From Pagrus major (Eukaryota; Chordata; Actinopteri; Spariformes; Sparidae), in contig NC_133235.1 of the NCBI RefSeq assembly GCF_040436345.1, positions 21,538,660 through 21,602,659 of the forward strand: a stretch of 64,000 bases of DNA. Direction: 5' to 3'. A program made the translations under genes and the position numbers. Under the pieces are notes generated by a model. That model was given only the letters and a program-made list of their open reading frames with translations. It searched no databases and was not told where the DNA came from. Positions 50,681 to 63,860 of the stretch are shown here, in pieces (position 1 is the stretch's first letter; each line of letters starts with the position of its first letter).

Positions 50681-53095
50681 TTTTGCTTCTGTGATTATTG
50701 CTCCCTGTCAGTATCACTGAGGTAGAAAAATATTTGCGAACACATTTGCGATATCATCTTTATAAGGAGATAATATGTCAATGTTTAGTGTTGCTGTCTT
50801 CAAGTTGCCAAAAATCAATAAGTGAAATCACATAAATGATATTTATTCAAAATCAAATCCTTGCTCTGCAGGAGTTCACATATTTTTAAATCTGCATCAA
50901 AAGTGTCATCACATTGGATGAGCATCTCAGGAATTGGATCACCCTTGCTCTGTAACAAGCGATAAGATGACATTTAATGATACCTGATATATTTTTTTCT
51001 CTCCTCCCTTTCCCTGTCAGGTAGTCTTCCTTAACTGTTCAAATGACTTGATTTACGGGCTGTGGCTTGGTTAAACTTTAAGCAGATTTATTTGATACTA
51101 TCAAGTAATTGAGGAGCGATTTTACTGCTTGGAACAATAAATGGTGAAACAGTTTCCGCTTTATAGCCCACATGACGGAATGTCCCGGTTAAACCTCTGT
51201 CATTATGTGAAATATGTCACCTACTTTTTTACAGGCTGGAGACGACCTACATCAGCAGAGATAATGTGTACTGTAGATTAGAAACGTCTTGCATTGTTTG
51301 TTGGGTTGTTGCTGTAAAAGTCCGTATGTATAATTGTATCATATTACACTATATTTGAATTTCAGCTTCCACCAATTTTGGGTGCTTTACCTGTGAACTG
51401 CCGTATCACGCTATACGTACATGTGGCTATCGATCAACTCATTGACTCAGCACTGTGGTTTATACCCATTTTAACATGGTTTTTGCCATATAGCTACTGT
51501 TGAGCTGGTGTGATATTTACAACGATGTGAATAAATGTTTATGTGTTATATTGTGGCCAACTGATAAAAAATAATCAGCTCTGGATGTCGGCCTACTGCA
51601 ATCTACACTTTAATCTACAGTAATTTCTCTTTTACAATGCCACAGACCTTTCGAGAATATTGATATGACACAGTCAAGATTTATTCATCAGTCACAAGGT
51701 ATCATAAATCAACAAATCTCTATGTGTCTGTGTTTGTTTGTGTGGGTGTTCATGTGTGTGTGATAGGCTTCTTGTTAACTGTTTTCACAGCTGAGAGCAG
51801 CAGAGAGGCCTTTCCACACCTCTTGACAGCTGTGTTCTGCCCAGTCACGCTATACTATAGAGGCACAGCAGTGGTCTCCACCTCTGACTACAGGGCCCTC
51901 TACAGTTGGGCTTACAAATAAAGAGTCGTGCTCTCAGACGATGAATTTACCACCTGAAAAGTGACACCATGTCGGACAAAAATCTTGTTTAAATTATTTT
52001 TTCTTATCTTGTTTTCTTTTCATTTGTAAATAATACCTGGACCACAGTCAGTTGATTACTAAGGACATGGGCAGACATCTAAGTTGTCGATGTAACAACT
52101 TTGCAAAGGTATTAAGTGTCAATGTGACGCTCCTACTCTTTCAAACAATGACTTTGATAATGTGTGTTTCCTGGTTTAACCCAGGGCTGCTCCATTGTCC
52201 CTACATGGCTGCGTTGGCTGCATGATAAATTACTAACAATCAGCCAGTAATCTTTCTACAAACAAGCTATTGTTTGTTGGATCAAGTTATAAAGAACAGT
52301 CAGAGAGAGAATAAAGAGAGACAGAGAGAGTGAGAAGACTGCAAACCTGCTTATAAGAAAACAAAAGTGAAATAATTTGTTAAATTAACAAATAAATCAA
52401 CTTACTATGCTTATTAACTTTATTTTTTGTACCATCTTAGCTCAAAACTGAACAACAACAACAATCTAAAAGAGCAAAAAATCACACAAAAAGGAAAACA
52501 TGTCCCCTTTAACAGAGAAATATCTAAGACTGGAAGAAAACACACAAAGTTAAAACCTCTGAAAATGATTATTTTTGCACTGAACTCACCCAAAGAGATC
52601 CAGCTTCCCAGCCTCTCTGAGTTACATTCTGAGCTTCTCAGGACATGTATGAAGAGAAATGCCTGTAATATTGCCAAAACCATCAGAAAGACTTGAGCCA
52701 AAACTACTAACACTCAACAGTAGATGAGGTTGTCAAGCATATGTGTACACCTGATACACTGAAATCAGCAGATGAAGAGGAAGAAGGGGAGCAGGGCAGG
52801 TGATAGGACTTCACTGGATCTAACGACTTGTAACACCAGGAAAGCAACTGTCATATTTGTGTTGGCAAGATATTAACTAATTAGCACTGTTTATAATGTG
52901 GGTGTGTGTTAATTACGCATTTACAGCACATCAACGAGATAATATTCTCTCATTTGATAATTATCATTTAATGACCAATTAGTGGTGTATTCACCTAAGA
53001 GGGTGCAGCTTTGACATGCACAGTAAAGGTTTTATATTTAGTCAAATGCAGCATTAGTTCTTTATGAAAATAATAAGGTGAAAATATGCAGCAGT
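50681..53095. other. Gene desert, nothing assigned
   Basis: No gene or recognised repeat. AT-rich, with short open frames only. Confidence 0.5.
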
Positions 53096-53240
53096 CAAGT
53101 CAAATAGTTTAATTTATTTTTTATTGGTATAGCCCAAAATCACAAATTTCCACAAGGGGTTTTAAAATCTGCCCAGGATACGTCACCCTCTATTATTAGA
53201 CAGTCGATTTAGATAAATGAAACTCCCCCCAAAATAACCC
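53096..53240 (+). repeat. Short fish repeat (TATAGCCCAAAATCACAAAT type)
   Basis: TTTATTTTTTATTGGTATAGCCCAAAATCACAAATTTCC followed by a CAAGGGGTTTTAAAATCTGCCCAG... segment and GATACGTCACCCTCTATTATTAGACAG. I recognise this as a widespread teleost repeat with consensus TATATAGCCCAATATCACAA. It is decayed and non-coding. Confidence 0.65.
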
Positions 53241-55025
53241 CTCTAATAGTAATACTTGTGTTTGCACTGCAATTGTTTTGTTATCGTCAGCTGGTCACTT
53301 ACAGGAACAGCTAAGTGGCTGTAAAGATATACTTCCTCATGACATAATGTTTACAATAAGCACCATAGAGAGTTGAAACTACTGGCACTCCTGAACTGTA
53401 TAAATTGAACTCATTTCAAGATATTTATCTTTCTAAACTCAAGTTTGTGTTATTCATTAAAGTCCAGAGTCAGACCGAGGCGTTACACAGTTGTTAAAAC
53501 AACATTTTTCTCACTCATCGCTGCTTAGTATCCAGTCTCACGATAGTGTTGACCTCATTTTAAGAGGTCTTCAAGTAACTATGTCTGAGACTACTGTCTC
53601 GACCCATATAACATGAAGGTAAACTGATTTTTCTTTTACAGCTCACAACATTGAAAAATGATATTTACACATTCAACAGCAGGATCTTTCCCCAGAATCA
53701 GTGCACTGTACATTATCTTATAGTAGTATAGATCAAAGTATAGTAATGTCTCTATGCACATTTGCTCGATTGTTTTATGCTTATGAAATCCTGCTAGGCC
53801 CGGCCGTAATTTCATTTGCATCAGGTGGGGCTGGCTCAAACAAAGCCTGATTAACAGCCACTTGACAAATCTTTATGACTTCCTGAAAAAGAATCCTTCG
53901 TAAAGCATTTGAATAATGATTGAGTGTCGGGTTAGTATTTGGAAAATGGACAAACGTTGTAAATGAGCTTGCAAGGTCACATCTGATTGTACAGGCAATG
54001 CAAATGAGCTCCTGTGAAGAGAAATCCTATGAGAGTGCTTAAGGAAGGAGTAGCAATGTGGCACTACGAAAAGATAAGCTTTGTTTGTGCCAGAGAAAGG
54101 CAGACAGTGGGAGGATCAAAGGTCTGATGCTGTCCAAACTGAAATGCCATAGCACGCACACACACAGAACATCAAGTGGGTGGTTCAGTGTACAGAGGGC
54201 AGCTCATTCAAATTCCTAATCAACTGCCAATGATAACATTCATGTGCTCTTTCACATGATCCATTAGTTTTATTGACATATCACATTTATTTATTCATTT
54301 ATTGTTGTATCAAGCATCTGCTAATCTCCAGTCACCTTTTTAGTATATTACAGTAATAAGTATACAGTAAGCCAAATGTCATTTTAAAAATGGTCACAGA
54401 GGTGTGTTCAACCATGCCCCCTGCTGGGCAGAAGAGACAGGATGACCCCACGAGCCTCAGCTGGACAGATCTGGTGACCCGCTGAATCTGCCCAATGTGT
54501 AAAAAATAAATGAAGCAAAAAACGCACTAAACTGTAGTCTATCAAACATTCTGAAATTATCCGGTGATTAAGTTTCAAAATAGTACTCCTCACACTGGAA
54601 ATATGATTTAAATGAAAGCTGACTAATCTGTAATATGTAGCTCAACTACTGATGTTCAGACAAATATTTATTTTTTGTGAAGTAGTTTAGTTTTTTGTAA
54701 TAATAAACCTATAAGCAAAGGAAAGAATCCACTGAAAATCACTTTCCGATTGCTTTTGTACAAACCAAACCGGTGTTTTTGTCTACTGCTGGCTTACAGC
54801 ATGTGTTGGTGAGAAGTCCTGAAATCTGATATATAAAATAGTATAGAAATTTGTATTCATGTTACTGAAAGTGTCAAATCTAGTGGAGTTTTATATTACA
54901 GTTTAATGTTTAAGATTTATAGTACAGTACTTGATCACTGATGGATGATTTCAAAACATCAATCTACAAAAAATAGGCAGGATAGTAGCATTGCAAAAAA
55001 AAATCTAAGGAGTATTTTTACCCTA
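53241..55025. other. Gene desert, nothing assigned
   Basis: No gene or recognised repeat in this AT-rich interval. Confidence 0.5.
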
Positions 55026-55059
55026 ATAAAGTAAGATTTCTATACAGAATATTATTTTT

Positions 55060-55500
55060 TTTGTTTAACCTTTTTTTAATCAGTATTGAAGTCTCACTGA
55101 GATGAAAAATCTCTTTTTTTAAGGGAATCCTGGCCAAGACAGGCAACAGCACACACGGCCGCAAACATAAAACAAACAGAACAATTAAAGCAAAGACAAA
55201 GAACAAATTACGAGTAAAATGAGTCATAAAATATCAAAACATTCATTAGCATTCAAAACATCTACAGCCAGAGGTACTTGCTTCTCGGCCATTCAGAATC
55301 ACCTCAAATGCATCCGGTGAGACCAGCCACCGAAGATTCAGGCAGTTTTGTAAGCAGAGAGAGCAGCATACTTAAACACCCTTTGTCCAAGTGCAGTTCT
55401 GACTTTGGGGACAGCTAGTGGAAATAAGTCATAGGAATGAAGACAGTAACTTCCTGTACTTTTTTGAAGGATGTAGTTCAATAGGGCAGATGGATAATGT
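55060..55500 (-). mobile_element. Degenerate LINE 3' end, minus strand
   Basis: Read on the minus strand, about 55430-55370 gives VPKVRTALGQRVFKYAALSA, the pattern VPRVRTELGKKAFKYAAPSAWN known from fish non-LTR retrotransposon ORF2 C-termini. It is followed by a segment with AVPLAVDVL-like remnants and a CCTGGCCAGG-type tail with TTCATCTCAGTGAGACTTC. Stops and indels break the frame and there is no reverse transcriptase core, so this is a dead, 5'-truncated copy. Confidence 0.65.
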
Positions 55501-55510
55501 TCAAATTTAA

Positions 55511-57015
55511 TTTATAATGCAAGCATGCTGTGATCAGTCTGCAGCCTATATCCATTTAGTCAGAGGAGGAAATATTTCATTGGTTCTCCCTCACAAATAA
55601 ATATATATTAGAAAAGTGAAAGGTTTAACACTTTCATTTCAAGCTAGTGTAAGTTGGCCTACTATAGCCTGATATTTTTTTTAAAAAAGCAAAATTAAAC
55701 CTACATTTGGGTTCACATCAAGAAATTTAGTGTGTATTATTTTGAGTTAGATGGGAACATACTGCAAAGTTTGGTGCATTTTTCAGTGGGAACTAGTTGT
55801 CTAAAACAATAAGAAAAACACACACACATATGTATATATATGGTATCACAAAATCAGACCGCAAATTAAAAAAAAATTAACACACCAAATAGTGTTGGAA
55901 CAATTTTGTTTTAATTGCCTTGAAATGTTTTGCTCGGTAAATCATCTTCTTTAGATAAATGTAGTTACGATTGCCAGTTTCCCTACATCTCCAAACATAA
56001 TACAACAAAGAATGAGAAATTATTATTTACATTATTTACAAAGACTATTTACACATACTTTGTAAATAGATCTGAATAAAAAAACAATTAAAGTAGCATT
56101 TACAGAAAAATTGAGCAGTTACCGGCTGAAATTGTGATTCATTTCTATTTTCAAACCACATAGAATTTCAAATTTAAGTTTAAAAAAATAAAAATAAAAT
56201 AAGTTTTGAATATTTAGAAAACTTAACACTCAGTTGAAATATATGAAATTAAATTATTGCCTTCTATGGTCACAACAACAGTAGACCGCATATTTCCAAC
56301 ATGCTATGAGAGACAAAGTCATACCTTGGACTAGATTGACTGAAATAATATTAAAACCATAGCACACAAGAGCTCCATTCATTTTCTATTGACAGACCAG
56401 CTTGTCGCTAATCTTTATTATCACACAGCAAATGAATATTCTCTTGGCAAAAACACCTTGATGTTGTTCCCACTGATGTTCAGCAGGCCATTTAATCCAG
56501 CACTGGGGTGTTTCCCTGCTGTACCAGTCTGCAGCGTGTTGTTCTAACCGAGGTTGTTAAAACCACCACACTGCTGTTAAAAATACATTCCCCAGAGGGC
56601 TTGCAGAGGCCTTAACATTTAAGCAGGACAGAAAGCTTTAAGTCTCATTTAATGGAAGGTCAATATTAGTGTAAAGTTCGCGGTGCGTCCTTTTCATTTT
56701 TACACCTCGAAGAATGTAATTGCGGTGGTGCACTTAAGAATTAATGCTGCGTTATTGTGTTTTCACATCTTCCAGATCCAGTCTGGCAGTGTGAATCCTG
56801 AACTGTGGAACATAAAATAGCAAGTGAGAGGCCTAATGGACTGTAGGTCTCCGGGCTTTGCCTGCTGCATGAGTCATGGAAGCTTTGACCTGTGGTTTAC
56901 TTCGTGCGTTCAGAGACAATGCCCAGTGTTCTGATTCTTAATTAGCTCCATGGCTAACTTCTCATGTGAAAAGGAGCAGCACGCACACCTCTGAATCTTT
57001 TACACTGTGTCGGTT
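55511..57015. other. Gene desert with possible conserved patch
   Basis: No gene recognised. The first kilobase is very AT-rich. About 56640-56960 is more complex, with several homeodomain-like TTAATTA/TTAATG strings. It could be regulatory, but evidence is composition only. Confidence 0.35.
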
Positions 57016-57020
57016 AGCAA

Positions 57021-57314
57021 GGATCAAAACAAATAGAACACTGGCGCTCAGAGATGTAGTCTTTTTATTTATTGTGGGCAAAAACAAACACATTTTCTAG
57101 AATGGATTTTTAGCTGAAACATGTTCGTTTTGGCTAAGATCACCGCTATTGTTTTTGCAAAAATCATTCCATTGCTAAGATTGCTAATTCCTGCTAAGAT
57201 CATCAGCGCTGATGCTGATGATGGCTCCTTGCTGAAACGTGTTCGTTTTAGCCCACAATAAATACACAGACAATTTCACCAATTTATGAGAGCCGGTGTT
57301 CTGTTTGTTTTAAC
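57021..57314. mobile_element. Small foldback element
   Basis: The left arm (57021-57091) has GGATCAAAACAAATAGAACACTGGCGCTC and then TTTATTTATTGTGGGCAAAAAC. The right arm (57239-57314) is an approximate reverse complement with GTTCGTTTTAGCCCACAATAAAT and GAGCCGGTGTTCTGTTTGTTTTAAC. Inside, a direct repeat GCTGAAAC(A/G)TGTTCGTTTT occurs at about 57113 and 57231. Non-coding. Family not identified. Confidence 0.6.
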
Positions 57315-57479
57315 GTCTTATGCGAATATCCTCATCTAATTTAGCTTTTTAGCTACGCTAGGCGCAGAGATGTGGTCTTGAGAGAGTGCAATATTTCAAC
57401 AACTCCTATGATTGCCAGGACATTTGATATATGTGATTCCTTTAGTGAGCACCATCATCAGATCACTACCTTCAATACA

Positions 57480-57680
57480 TTAGTTCACGATCAAACAGAT
57501 GTTTATATAGCTAATAAAAAAATGTTAGCACACAAATAGCCTAAAACAAAATGGTGAACATGGTGAACATTTAACATAACCTCAGAAGGCATTGTCATCT
57601 TGAGCCTGTTAGCATGCTGAGCTTAGCATTTTGCTCAAAGTACTGGCTAAATACAGCATCACAGAGCAACTGTCTGGTAT
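57480..57680 (+). repeat. Interspersed fish repeat ('gttagcatgc' family), copy 2
   Basis: AATGTTAGCACACAAATAGC, ATGGTGAACATGGTGAACAT, GGCATTGTCATCTTGAGCCTG, GTTAGCATGCTGAGCTTAGC and ATTTTGCTCAAAGTACTGGC align with the 3' half of the copy at 41660-42370 in the same orientation. It is 5'-truncated relative to that copy. Confidence 0.75.
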
Positions 57681-57689
57681 TAAAATGTA

Positions 57690-59650
57690 GTCAGTATCAG
57701 GACAAGTCTGGACAAGGAAAAACACATGTTGAATGGATCTGCCTGACCACATCTGGAGACTGGCTTTGTGTTTTCGATCTGGTAGGTGTAAACGCAACCC
57801 GTACAATGACCTTGCATCGTTGAAATTCTAATTTATAGAGCAAGAAAACAAGAAGGCCAGAGACACACAAAAAAGACATTGTTCAACAGAACTGCGTGAA
57901 AAATAAAAGCAATTTTGGCGGGAGGTGAATGACAAACAGTAAGAAATAAATGTGTGTGCAATGATTTTCACTGCAGTCATCTGTGCAGCTGATCTGCTGT
58001 TAACAGAAATGTAGCCAACACTGGTACTGCAACACCCCAAATGACGCAATATATTTTGTACAAAAGAAGAAATAACTTGCTGAATTCACAAGGAGGGAAA
58101 AGAAAACAGCATTTCACATGTTTTAAAAGTTTCCTCGAACTCAACAAAGTGCCAAACGGATTTTTAAGGGAGTCTGGGGCTGATTTGCCCTAACCTCAAA
58201 TTACTCATGCTCAGGTTTTGCACTGGAGGAAAGAGATCCGATTTCAGTGAGGATAACAAGAATGCATTAAAAATACCAGGTGCAAACGCAAAGGAAAGAT
58301 CAGAAAGCTTACTATCCGGAAAACGTATCCCAATACAGATCCCATTGTAATACCAGGTGTTAATGGGGAGTTATCCTGTTCTGACTCAATTTACATAATT
58401 GCCTATTAGACATTTCCATGTCCGTGAAATGTGTCATATTTGATTATAAGGTAAAAGAGGACCATGTGGTTTCCAGCCCACAAGAAGGAAAAATTGTACT
58501 TAAGTGATAGCTCATATTTTTACAAACTTTCTCCAAATGAGTAGCCAGTGTCTTTGGGTGTTTACGCTGTGGTTCTGCAGCTAAGAGTCAAGGCAAGAGA
58601 GGATCTTCCGAGCCCTGTGTTTATACTGTCTGTTTCCTGTATGGCTGTTTGGGAGCCTGTGGGGGACAGGACACTGCAGTCACAGACCAATCAGACATAA
58701 ACACTGAACAATGGATGATGGATGGAGGAGGATTTGCTCTAAAGACAAAGTTTTGGGGGTATCTGTGATGGTGCCATCCGAGGACAACTCAACAGGACAA
58801 CAATGTCAAAGTTGGCGAGTTTTATCTATACATAACATATTTACAGTGAGGGCAAATCATACCTTTTCTCTCAGACTTAATCTAAATGAGCTCTGCCCTC
58901 TCCAGATGATTTATAGTCATATCTGGAGTGAAAGTGACTTTAATGACACAGCTCTTTGACTCTCTGGGGCAATTACACTAAGTTGTATGTTTATGTTAAC
59001 TAATAAGCCCCATGATGTTTGCTGACTGACCACAGCTGATGCACTGATGGACCATCAGGCACATGAGCTTGACCCCGGTGGATGCCAGGCGAGTCTATCG
59101 GACTTTGATCAGGCAGCTATCAGGCAAACCTCACTACTCTATCAAAGCACCATCTCTGCTCAGAGAAGGCTTGTCTTTCTTATCACAACAAGGACCCTGC
59201 CTCTGCTTCGCACAACTGGACCCCGGCTCCTGGGTGGTCTCAGGGCTAAGCTGCGTAATAACGGTGCCTAGCTGTTCCAAGAAGACGGGGAATACAGTGA
59301 GAATGCCTCATTTCAGCTGGATAGGAATCGCCTGATAACCTCGATGGGACTGATAAGGCAAGCTGGCGTAAGGCTTGGTTTCTCAGAGTGAAGTAAATTA
59401 AATGTTGGGGAGGTGGAGAACCAAAAAATAATAATCTTATGCATGTACTATTACCAAGATTATAGTGATATCATGGGTCCAAGTATCAAATCCCAGGCAT
59501 TCGTTCCATGCCCATATCTGAAATTTGTGGAAGCTTGTGTGAGACCCATCCTTGAGAGGTAATGATGGGAGGAGGAGCACAGTGGAGCCGGAGGAGGTTG
59601 TGCAAAAACAGCCTTGTGTTTGCTGCTCAATGCTGTGTTCCCCTCTCTAC
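57690..59650. other. Non-coding interval, nothing assigned
   Basis: No gene recognised. About 59040-59280 has two overlapping open frames of 74 and 90 codons that share no feature with known proteins and are probably chance. Confidence 0.45.
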
Positions 59651-59660
59651 TGCTGTACCT

Positions 59661-59703
59661 GACCTGGACCTGGACCTGGACCTGGACCTGGATCTGGACC
59701 CGG
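59661..59703. repeat. (CTGGAC)n hexanucleotide minisatellite
   Basis: Seven tandem CCTGGA units, the last ones varied. In frame they would encode Asp-Leu or Trp-Thr dipeptides, which explains the odd open frames here. Confidence 0.95.
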
Positions 59704-59933
59704 ACTCTTTGCAGGAACAGAGGACAGAGAAGGGGGTGTGGTCTCCTCTTGTCTACCCCATTTCCTGCCTTCCACACCAGCTCTAATTGGAAATTTGGGT
59801 GGCCCTGTTTATTTACATGGTTGAAATGCAGCGAGGTTGTATTTATATTTTCATGGCGCGTTCTCAGCAGTGCTGCATTACATAGCCTTCCCCTGAGATC
59901 GCTGTGGGAGAGGGAGAGAAGTCCAGTGGTTAA

Positions 59934-59934
<1 letters not shown>

Positions 59935-60016
<82 letters not shown>
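59935..60016. repeat. (GT)n microsatellite
   Basis: Perfect GT repeat of 41 units. Confidence 0.98.
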
Positions 60017-60019
<3 letters not shown>

Positions 60020-63000
60020 GAGGAGAGCGTGGTGAAGGCTGTATGAGGTCTAATTTCCTTCACTGTGAATCTGCACTTAATGATATTAAGGTAAGACCTT
60101 TAAATTATCTCTGTTGACTTGATTAATTTTAATTGGGGTCTAATCTGCAGATAATCTAAATCAAAAGGAACGAGACACGACAAAACAGTGTCATGTGAAA
60201 TAAAATTTGAATGGTAAATTCAAAAACAAACAACATACACATAACACACTTCATGCTTAATATTCACAAAAAAAACTAAAGATAAAAAAAATAGATTCAA
60301 CATCCAACATAGGACAAATATTTGAGACACAATAAAAAATTGAATTAAGTATTTGCAAAGTATTTAATCACACTTTTCATAGTGCAGAGAACCATCGTTT
60401 ATGCATGTCTTACTTGTAAAGAAAGAGCATTAATGAAAAAAATAATCCGGTCATCCACTACTCAATCAAATGACGATTCAAAGGTTTAGATGTCATATAT
60501 TTAAGTAATGTGTGCAGTGAAATGCAATGTGGCATTCTCTTAAAGTTGTGATAAACATGATGTGTCTGTCAAGACACAGAGTTGGCTCTGTGGGAGCCAG
60601 CTCCCATCTGAGGGGCTTTTGTTTGTTTGTTTGTTTTTTAAATAAATTAATACAAGACAGATTGATAGAATGATGTCCATATTTTTTAAATAATGTCCAG
60701 AAACGTCTGACTTTGGTAAAATTACGACCCAAGCATGGTGAAACTTTTGTATGTTGCCTTGGTTGACATCATACAAAAACACAGTTCAATATAAATAAAA
60801 TGTTCAATACACATAATAGAGTTTGATGTTTTTACATTATTTAAAGTATCTATACCAAACATAATGTGGAATTATGGTACTCTGGAAATTTTAAGGTTTT
60901 GTATGATTACATTGAATAATTTAAGAGATATATTGAGTACATATACCCATCATAGGTCCAAATTTTGCTAAATTTGGGTGAATTGTAAAAGCCAGGAGTG
61001 GCACTGAATTAAGAGCTTTTTGGGAGCTAAAAGAGCCGGTCCTTTATTCTGAGCTGAGCTGAGCCAAATCAATATCTGGATCCCTACAAAGAGCTGGAAT
61101 TCACATCAATACTGCTAAAAGAATTAGAAAAGAAAAAGATAACAAATTATGAGTAAATTAGAGTAAATCAGTCTATGCTTTCCACTATGCTTCGATAGAA
61201 AAGCCTTTTTTTGGAACATAATGCAGAAAAAGATGCTTGAAATAATGTATAATTGTTGAATTCCCTGTGTCAGCGCACCAATGTCTTTTATTGTTAAACT
61301 GCAAAATATCCTGCCTCCATTATATACACATCTTTGTCAGAAGAGTTTAACAAACCACATTTGAGAGATAATTGTATCGCCCCATAAATCCAGTATCCAC
61401 CAGGCTCGAGAATATAAATACAAAAGTCAAATGCACATATTTCTTGCATCAGAACTGTGTTTAGTGCAAAATGTCTAACAAGATTAAGGAATTGTGTCAT
61501 GTCTAATCTACCACTGTTAGGAAAATGACTTTACTTTATAGGCTTTAGTTTCAGAAATTACACACTCGCCTAAGACTCTCAAACCTGAAGGTCTCTCAGG
61601 TCCTGTAAGTACACATGGATAAGAATGATCCTTAGATGAGCCATGTCAGAGTGGTGGCAGTGTGTGTTTATCTTCCAGACCGGGGCTGTTGAGTGGCGGA
61701 AGGCAGAGCTTTCTAGTCAGGACATGGCTACAGAAAGCCTGGACCTGACTCTGGATAAAGTAAACACATGAGCACACACACACATGCACTCACACACATG
61801 CACTCACAGGGCTCTCCTGTCCTCCTCCCTGCCCGTCAGCTGGAGACCACACACCCAGACCACACAGAGTCTGAGAACAGCCCGAGTCACTCTCACGCAA
61901 CTCAGCCCACGAGCTGTCACTCTGACCGCCTCCGTCTCTCTGTCAGCGCTGGTTCTGCGTGTCACTTCACGCAAAGAAACAAAAGTTTATCTGAGTTCAG
62001 AAAGATGGAAAAACTAGAGAAGGGAAGTCCCCAAAAAAATTCAGGAAATCCAAAGAGAAGATTTGATTATGTTAAAAGGATGAAATAAGTTATAAAATTG
62101 TGTTTGTGCATGTGTGTGTGTGTGGATTTCTGCATGTGTGGATGCATGCTTGCATGTTAAAGCAGGGGTGTTACAGGGCATCACGTCTCTGGGCCATTAA
62201 GAGGGATCAAAGGGTTTGTGAATGCACCGATTACTGCAGTCCGACCCCCCAAATGTGTGAACATGACAAGAATTCACTCCACTCAATCCAGTTCTTCAAG
62301 TACAGCAACCAACCAATGACACATCACTCCCTGCTGGTCATTTACTTTACTGCATCACAGTCACATTTTCTTTTGCTATTGGTTTTATAGAAATTTGTCT
62401 CTGTTTGTTGTGTCTCTCTGGTGGAAATCTAGATTATGGTGAAAATGCATCATTTCCTACCGTCTCTAATGATTTCATAACATCCTTTATCTCCAAAACT
62501 TCTGCTAGTTGCCCGCCAAACTAAACAGGCAGCCCACCCCATCACATCAGTGCCAGGCAGACCACCATATTGTTCGGCTTATCAAGCCTTATCTGTTTAT
62601 ACTCGTGTCCCAGGTCATCCGATTGTTTTCCATTACTTTGCTTCTCCTTATCCGACAACTGTTATTGCTTTCCTGCCATCATAACGTACTGGGTCAAGTG
62701 CATTGTTATCTGAAGAGCCTCAGATAAACATAGACATCTGAAAACAATTCATGACGGTTAATTGTGCCAATGAAATTTTTATTTACTGGCGATGGAGAGG
62801 AACTCTCATGCCTTGTGTAGGTCAGTGAGGTAAGCTATTACAATGATAATAAAGTGATAATGTCTTGCATTCTAATAACAGGATGAAATGTGTATGTTTT
62901 TATTAGAAAAGTCTCGACATGATCATTCGTCAACAATGCTCCCATGACTTCATCAGAATGGTGTGGGCCTGTGAGTGATGACTGGTAGATTTGTAGATGT

Positions 63001-63475
63001 TTTGAGGGGTCAAACTTTGTAAAAAAAAAAATTTTAAAAAAGAATGAGGTCATCACCTTCCTAAACGGTGGGTCAACAAGCAGGATCAGCCAGAGTCGAC
63101 AGGGTTAAACAGGACTGTCATCAACTCCCAGGCAGGGATCTGACCCTAAACATACCGGGGTCGAGTCTAGTGTAGAATTACCACAGGTATGTTCTCAGGG
63201 AGGAGGGTTCAAAAAGGAAGGGGATCTGACCAGACACTCATCCAATTTGCAAGTTGAGTTGAGTGATTGCAGAATGTAATGTCTATACAGTGTGGGGTTA
63301 TTTTTGATACTTGTTGGTTGTCTTGTCTTGATAAAGTCTTGCTTTTCACTCCCGGACTCCCTTATATGAACAGATTGGTGTGAAGTTTCCTCATGGACGT
63401 AATTTCTCAAGTGCTTTTAGGCTACAATAACCAGACATGGCTCTATATGTACAACACTAAGAATGACGTATGACA
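60017..63475. other. Gene desert, nothing assigned apart from CA-rich DNA
   Basis: No gene recognised. A CA/CACTCA-rich patch lies at about 61774-61810. About 62500-62780 is complex sequence with repeated TTATC/GATAA (GATA-type) motifs and could be regulatory, on composition alone. Confidence 0.4.
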
Positions 63476-63479
63476 TACA

Positions 63480-63860
63480 ATTTTAAGTACCTGTACTTTA
63501 CTTTAGTATTTCCATTATGCTACTTTATACTTTTAGGCAAATATTGTACTTTGTACACTTCATTAGTTACTAGTTACTTTGCAGGTTCGGATTATTAATT
63601 ACAAATAAATCAACTAATAAATGATTATATATTATTATAGGTTAAGCTACCCATCAGTATATAAAGTAATCAATATTAGCTCTGTTCTGCTCTATCCTGC
63701 TGCAACATTAAAGTGATATGCATAATGCATTAATAATTACTATTCACTAATATAATCATTTTTTCTGAGATGATGGTGATGATTGCTTTTACTTTTGGTA
63801 CTTGAAGTATATTTTGATGCTAGGTTTTTTGAAGTTTTACTTAAATCAAAACAAAACAAA
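63480..63860 (+). repeat. Interspersed fish repeat (TAGTTACTTTGCAG family)
   Basis: TAAGTACCTGTACTTTACTT at the left, TAGTTACTTTGCAGGTTCGG, AAGCTACCCATCAGTATATAAAGTA and ACAACATTAAAGTG in the middle, and TTTTACTTTTGGTACTTGAAGTATATTTTGATGCTAG at the right. This is a well-known percomorph repeat bracketed by tracts of TACTTTTACTT. Non-coding. Confidence 0.75.

Noticed and set aside
59047..59335. Overlapping 74- and 90-codon frames considered as a possible exon
   Set aside because: Two frames are open at once with no domain and no clear splice sites; treated as chance.
59614..60117. 167-codon plus-strand open frame
   Set aside because: Made of the CTGGAC minisatellite and the (GT)41 microsatellite translated as Trp-Thr and Cys-Val repeats.
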